A DNA stretch of 64,000 nucleotides from Cupriavidus sp. YR651 (GTDB lineage: Bacteria > Pseudomonadota > Gammaproteobacteria > Burkholderiales > Burkholderiaceae): the NCBI RefSeq assembly GCF_900101625.1, contig NZ_FMYZ01000001.1:186001-250000 (forward strand), in the 5' to 3' direction. The translations under genes were made by a program, and so were the position numbers. Below, in pieces: positions 62,841 through 64,000 of this stretch. The stretch's first letter is position 1; every line of letters begins with the position of its first letter. Under the pieces are notes generated by a model. That model worked only from the letters and a program-made list of their open reading frames with translations. It did no database searches and was not told the origin of the DNA.

Positions 62841-63459
62841 GATGGGCGGTTGGCGGTGCTTCCGGTTCGGGTTCGGGCATCACCTCGGTGCCCGGGCCGT
62901 AGCCGGGCGGCGGCGTGATGACCGGCTCGCGCCGGTATTCGGAGAATGGCGTCTGGCGTGCCTGGCTGGCGCCGCCGGGTTCGTTTTCGGGGGGGTACAC
63001 ATCGGCCGGACGGACGTCCCGTCCCGCCTTTCGTTCCGCTTCGCGTTCGGCCTGCAGCTCGCGTTCGCGCAGACGCACCTTCTTGGCGGCCGGCAGTTGC
63101 ACGACGGCGAAGACGATCAGCACTGCTGCCAGTGTCAGCAGCCAGATCTTGCCGGCGCCCTGCACGGGCATGTCCAGGAACATCGTCCAGGCGGCGATCA
63201 GCACGGCACTGGCCAGGTTCACCTTGCCTGCGGTCCGCGCCACGGTCACGGTCAATTGCCCGTTGACGGTGGCCTGGAACAGCAACCAGGAAAAACCAAT
63301 CATCGCCACGCCCAGCAGTTGGCCGAACAGGGCCGGCTGGGGCTGCGGCAATTGCAGCGCGGCGTACAGCGTGGTGAACGGCGACATCAGCAGCAGGATG
63401 CCGAGCAGCAAGTCGAGCAAGGCGTCGAAAAACAACACGGCTCGCAACAGTACTTTCAT
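62815..63459 (-). CDS. Small membrane protein between guaB and guaA
   Basis: A 214-residue protein with about four helices in the first 125 residues ([18 protein letters not shown] to [16 protein letters not shown]). A charged cytoplasmic tail ([19 protein letters not shown]) and a Pro-rich end follow. AGGAG precedes the ATG at 63459. The gene sits between guaB and guaA and overlaps guaA by 26 bases, so it shares the operon. Function is unknown. Confidence 0.82.
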   Translation of the reverse strand: MKVLLRAVLFFDALLDLLLGILLLMSPFTTLYAALQLPQPQPALFGQLLGVAMIGFSWLLFQATVNGQLTVTVARTAGKVNLASAVLIAAWTMFLDMPVQGAGKIWLLTLAAVLIVFAVVQLPAAKKVRLRERELQAEREAERKAGRDVRPADVYPPENEPGGASQARQTPFSEYRREPVITPPPGYGPGTEVMPEPEPEAPPTAHHARQNPHS

Positions 63460-63552
63460 GGGCGCTCCTCTTGCGGCGCGGCCGCGCGACCCCGTCAACC
63501 TCGACGGAGCCAGCGCGGCCGTGTTGCCCTTCCCGGGCGGGCCATATCGGGA

Positions 63553-64000
<448 letters not shown>

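Overview
The window is GC-rich chromosomal DNA of a betaproteobacterium of the Burkholderiaceae, most likely Cupriavidus or a close relative. The basis is the protein-quality-control order tig-clpP-clpX-lon-tRNA(Val)-tRNA(Asp)-ppiD, the guaB-membrane protein-guaA order, two Bug-type (tripartite tricarboxylate) solute-binding proteins, a D(-)-tartrate dehydratase and abundant LysR regulators. The assignment is made from gene content alone.

Layout. 1-901: start of purL. 1.2-10.5 kb: a MarR-like regulator, then a same-strand run of amidase, TRAP transporter (binding protein, DctQ, DctM), D-amino-acid dehydrogenase, NAD(P)HX repair enzyme and a DMT exporter. 10.7-16.3 kb: pgi, an ABC ATPase and tesA reading away from each other with overlapping start codons, ppiD, and two tRNAs. 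16.5-26 kb: lon, clpX, clpP, tig, mnmC, rlmJ. 26-31.5 kb: small, mostly unrecognised genes, a MarR-acetyltransferase fusion with an operator inside its promoter, and a di-heme lipoprotein. 31.8-37.7 kb: gamma-glutamyltransferase, Bug protein and gabT opposite a MocR regulator. 37.7-41 kb: D-tartrate dehydratase with its own Bug protein and a LysR regulator. 41-52.8 kb: a catabolic cluster centred on hydroxyquinol 1,2-dioxygenase and maleylacetate reductase, with a sugar-type ABC importer, an amidohydrolase, YciI and Dabb proteins, a Gfo/Idh oxidoreductase, a HIBADH-like dehydrogenase and a LysR regulator. Similar GGAAA/TTTCC dyads lie in both promoter regions.

53.26-61.24 kb is a small genomic island inserted at the 3' end of guaA. 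A 20-bp perfect direct repeat of the guaA terminus flanks it. Inside are a decayed P4-type integrase next to guaA, a second tyrosine-recombinase remnant at the far end, repeated TACCRTCA octamers near both ends, an orphan AbrB-type antitoxin, a NYN-domain protein, a two-helix membrane protein and a 1226-residue SIR2-domain protein with an intact active site. The cargo has visibly lower GC than its flanks and looks like an anti-phage module. The membrane protein/SIR2 pair is the best candidate here for an undescribed system.

The window ends with guaA, a small membrane protein and the C-terminal part of guaB. I saw no CRISPR array, rRNA or insertion sequence.
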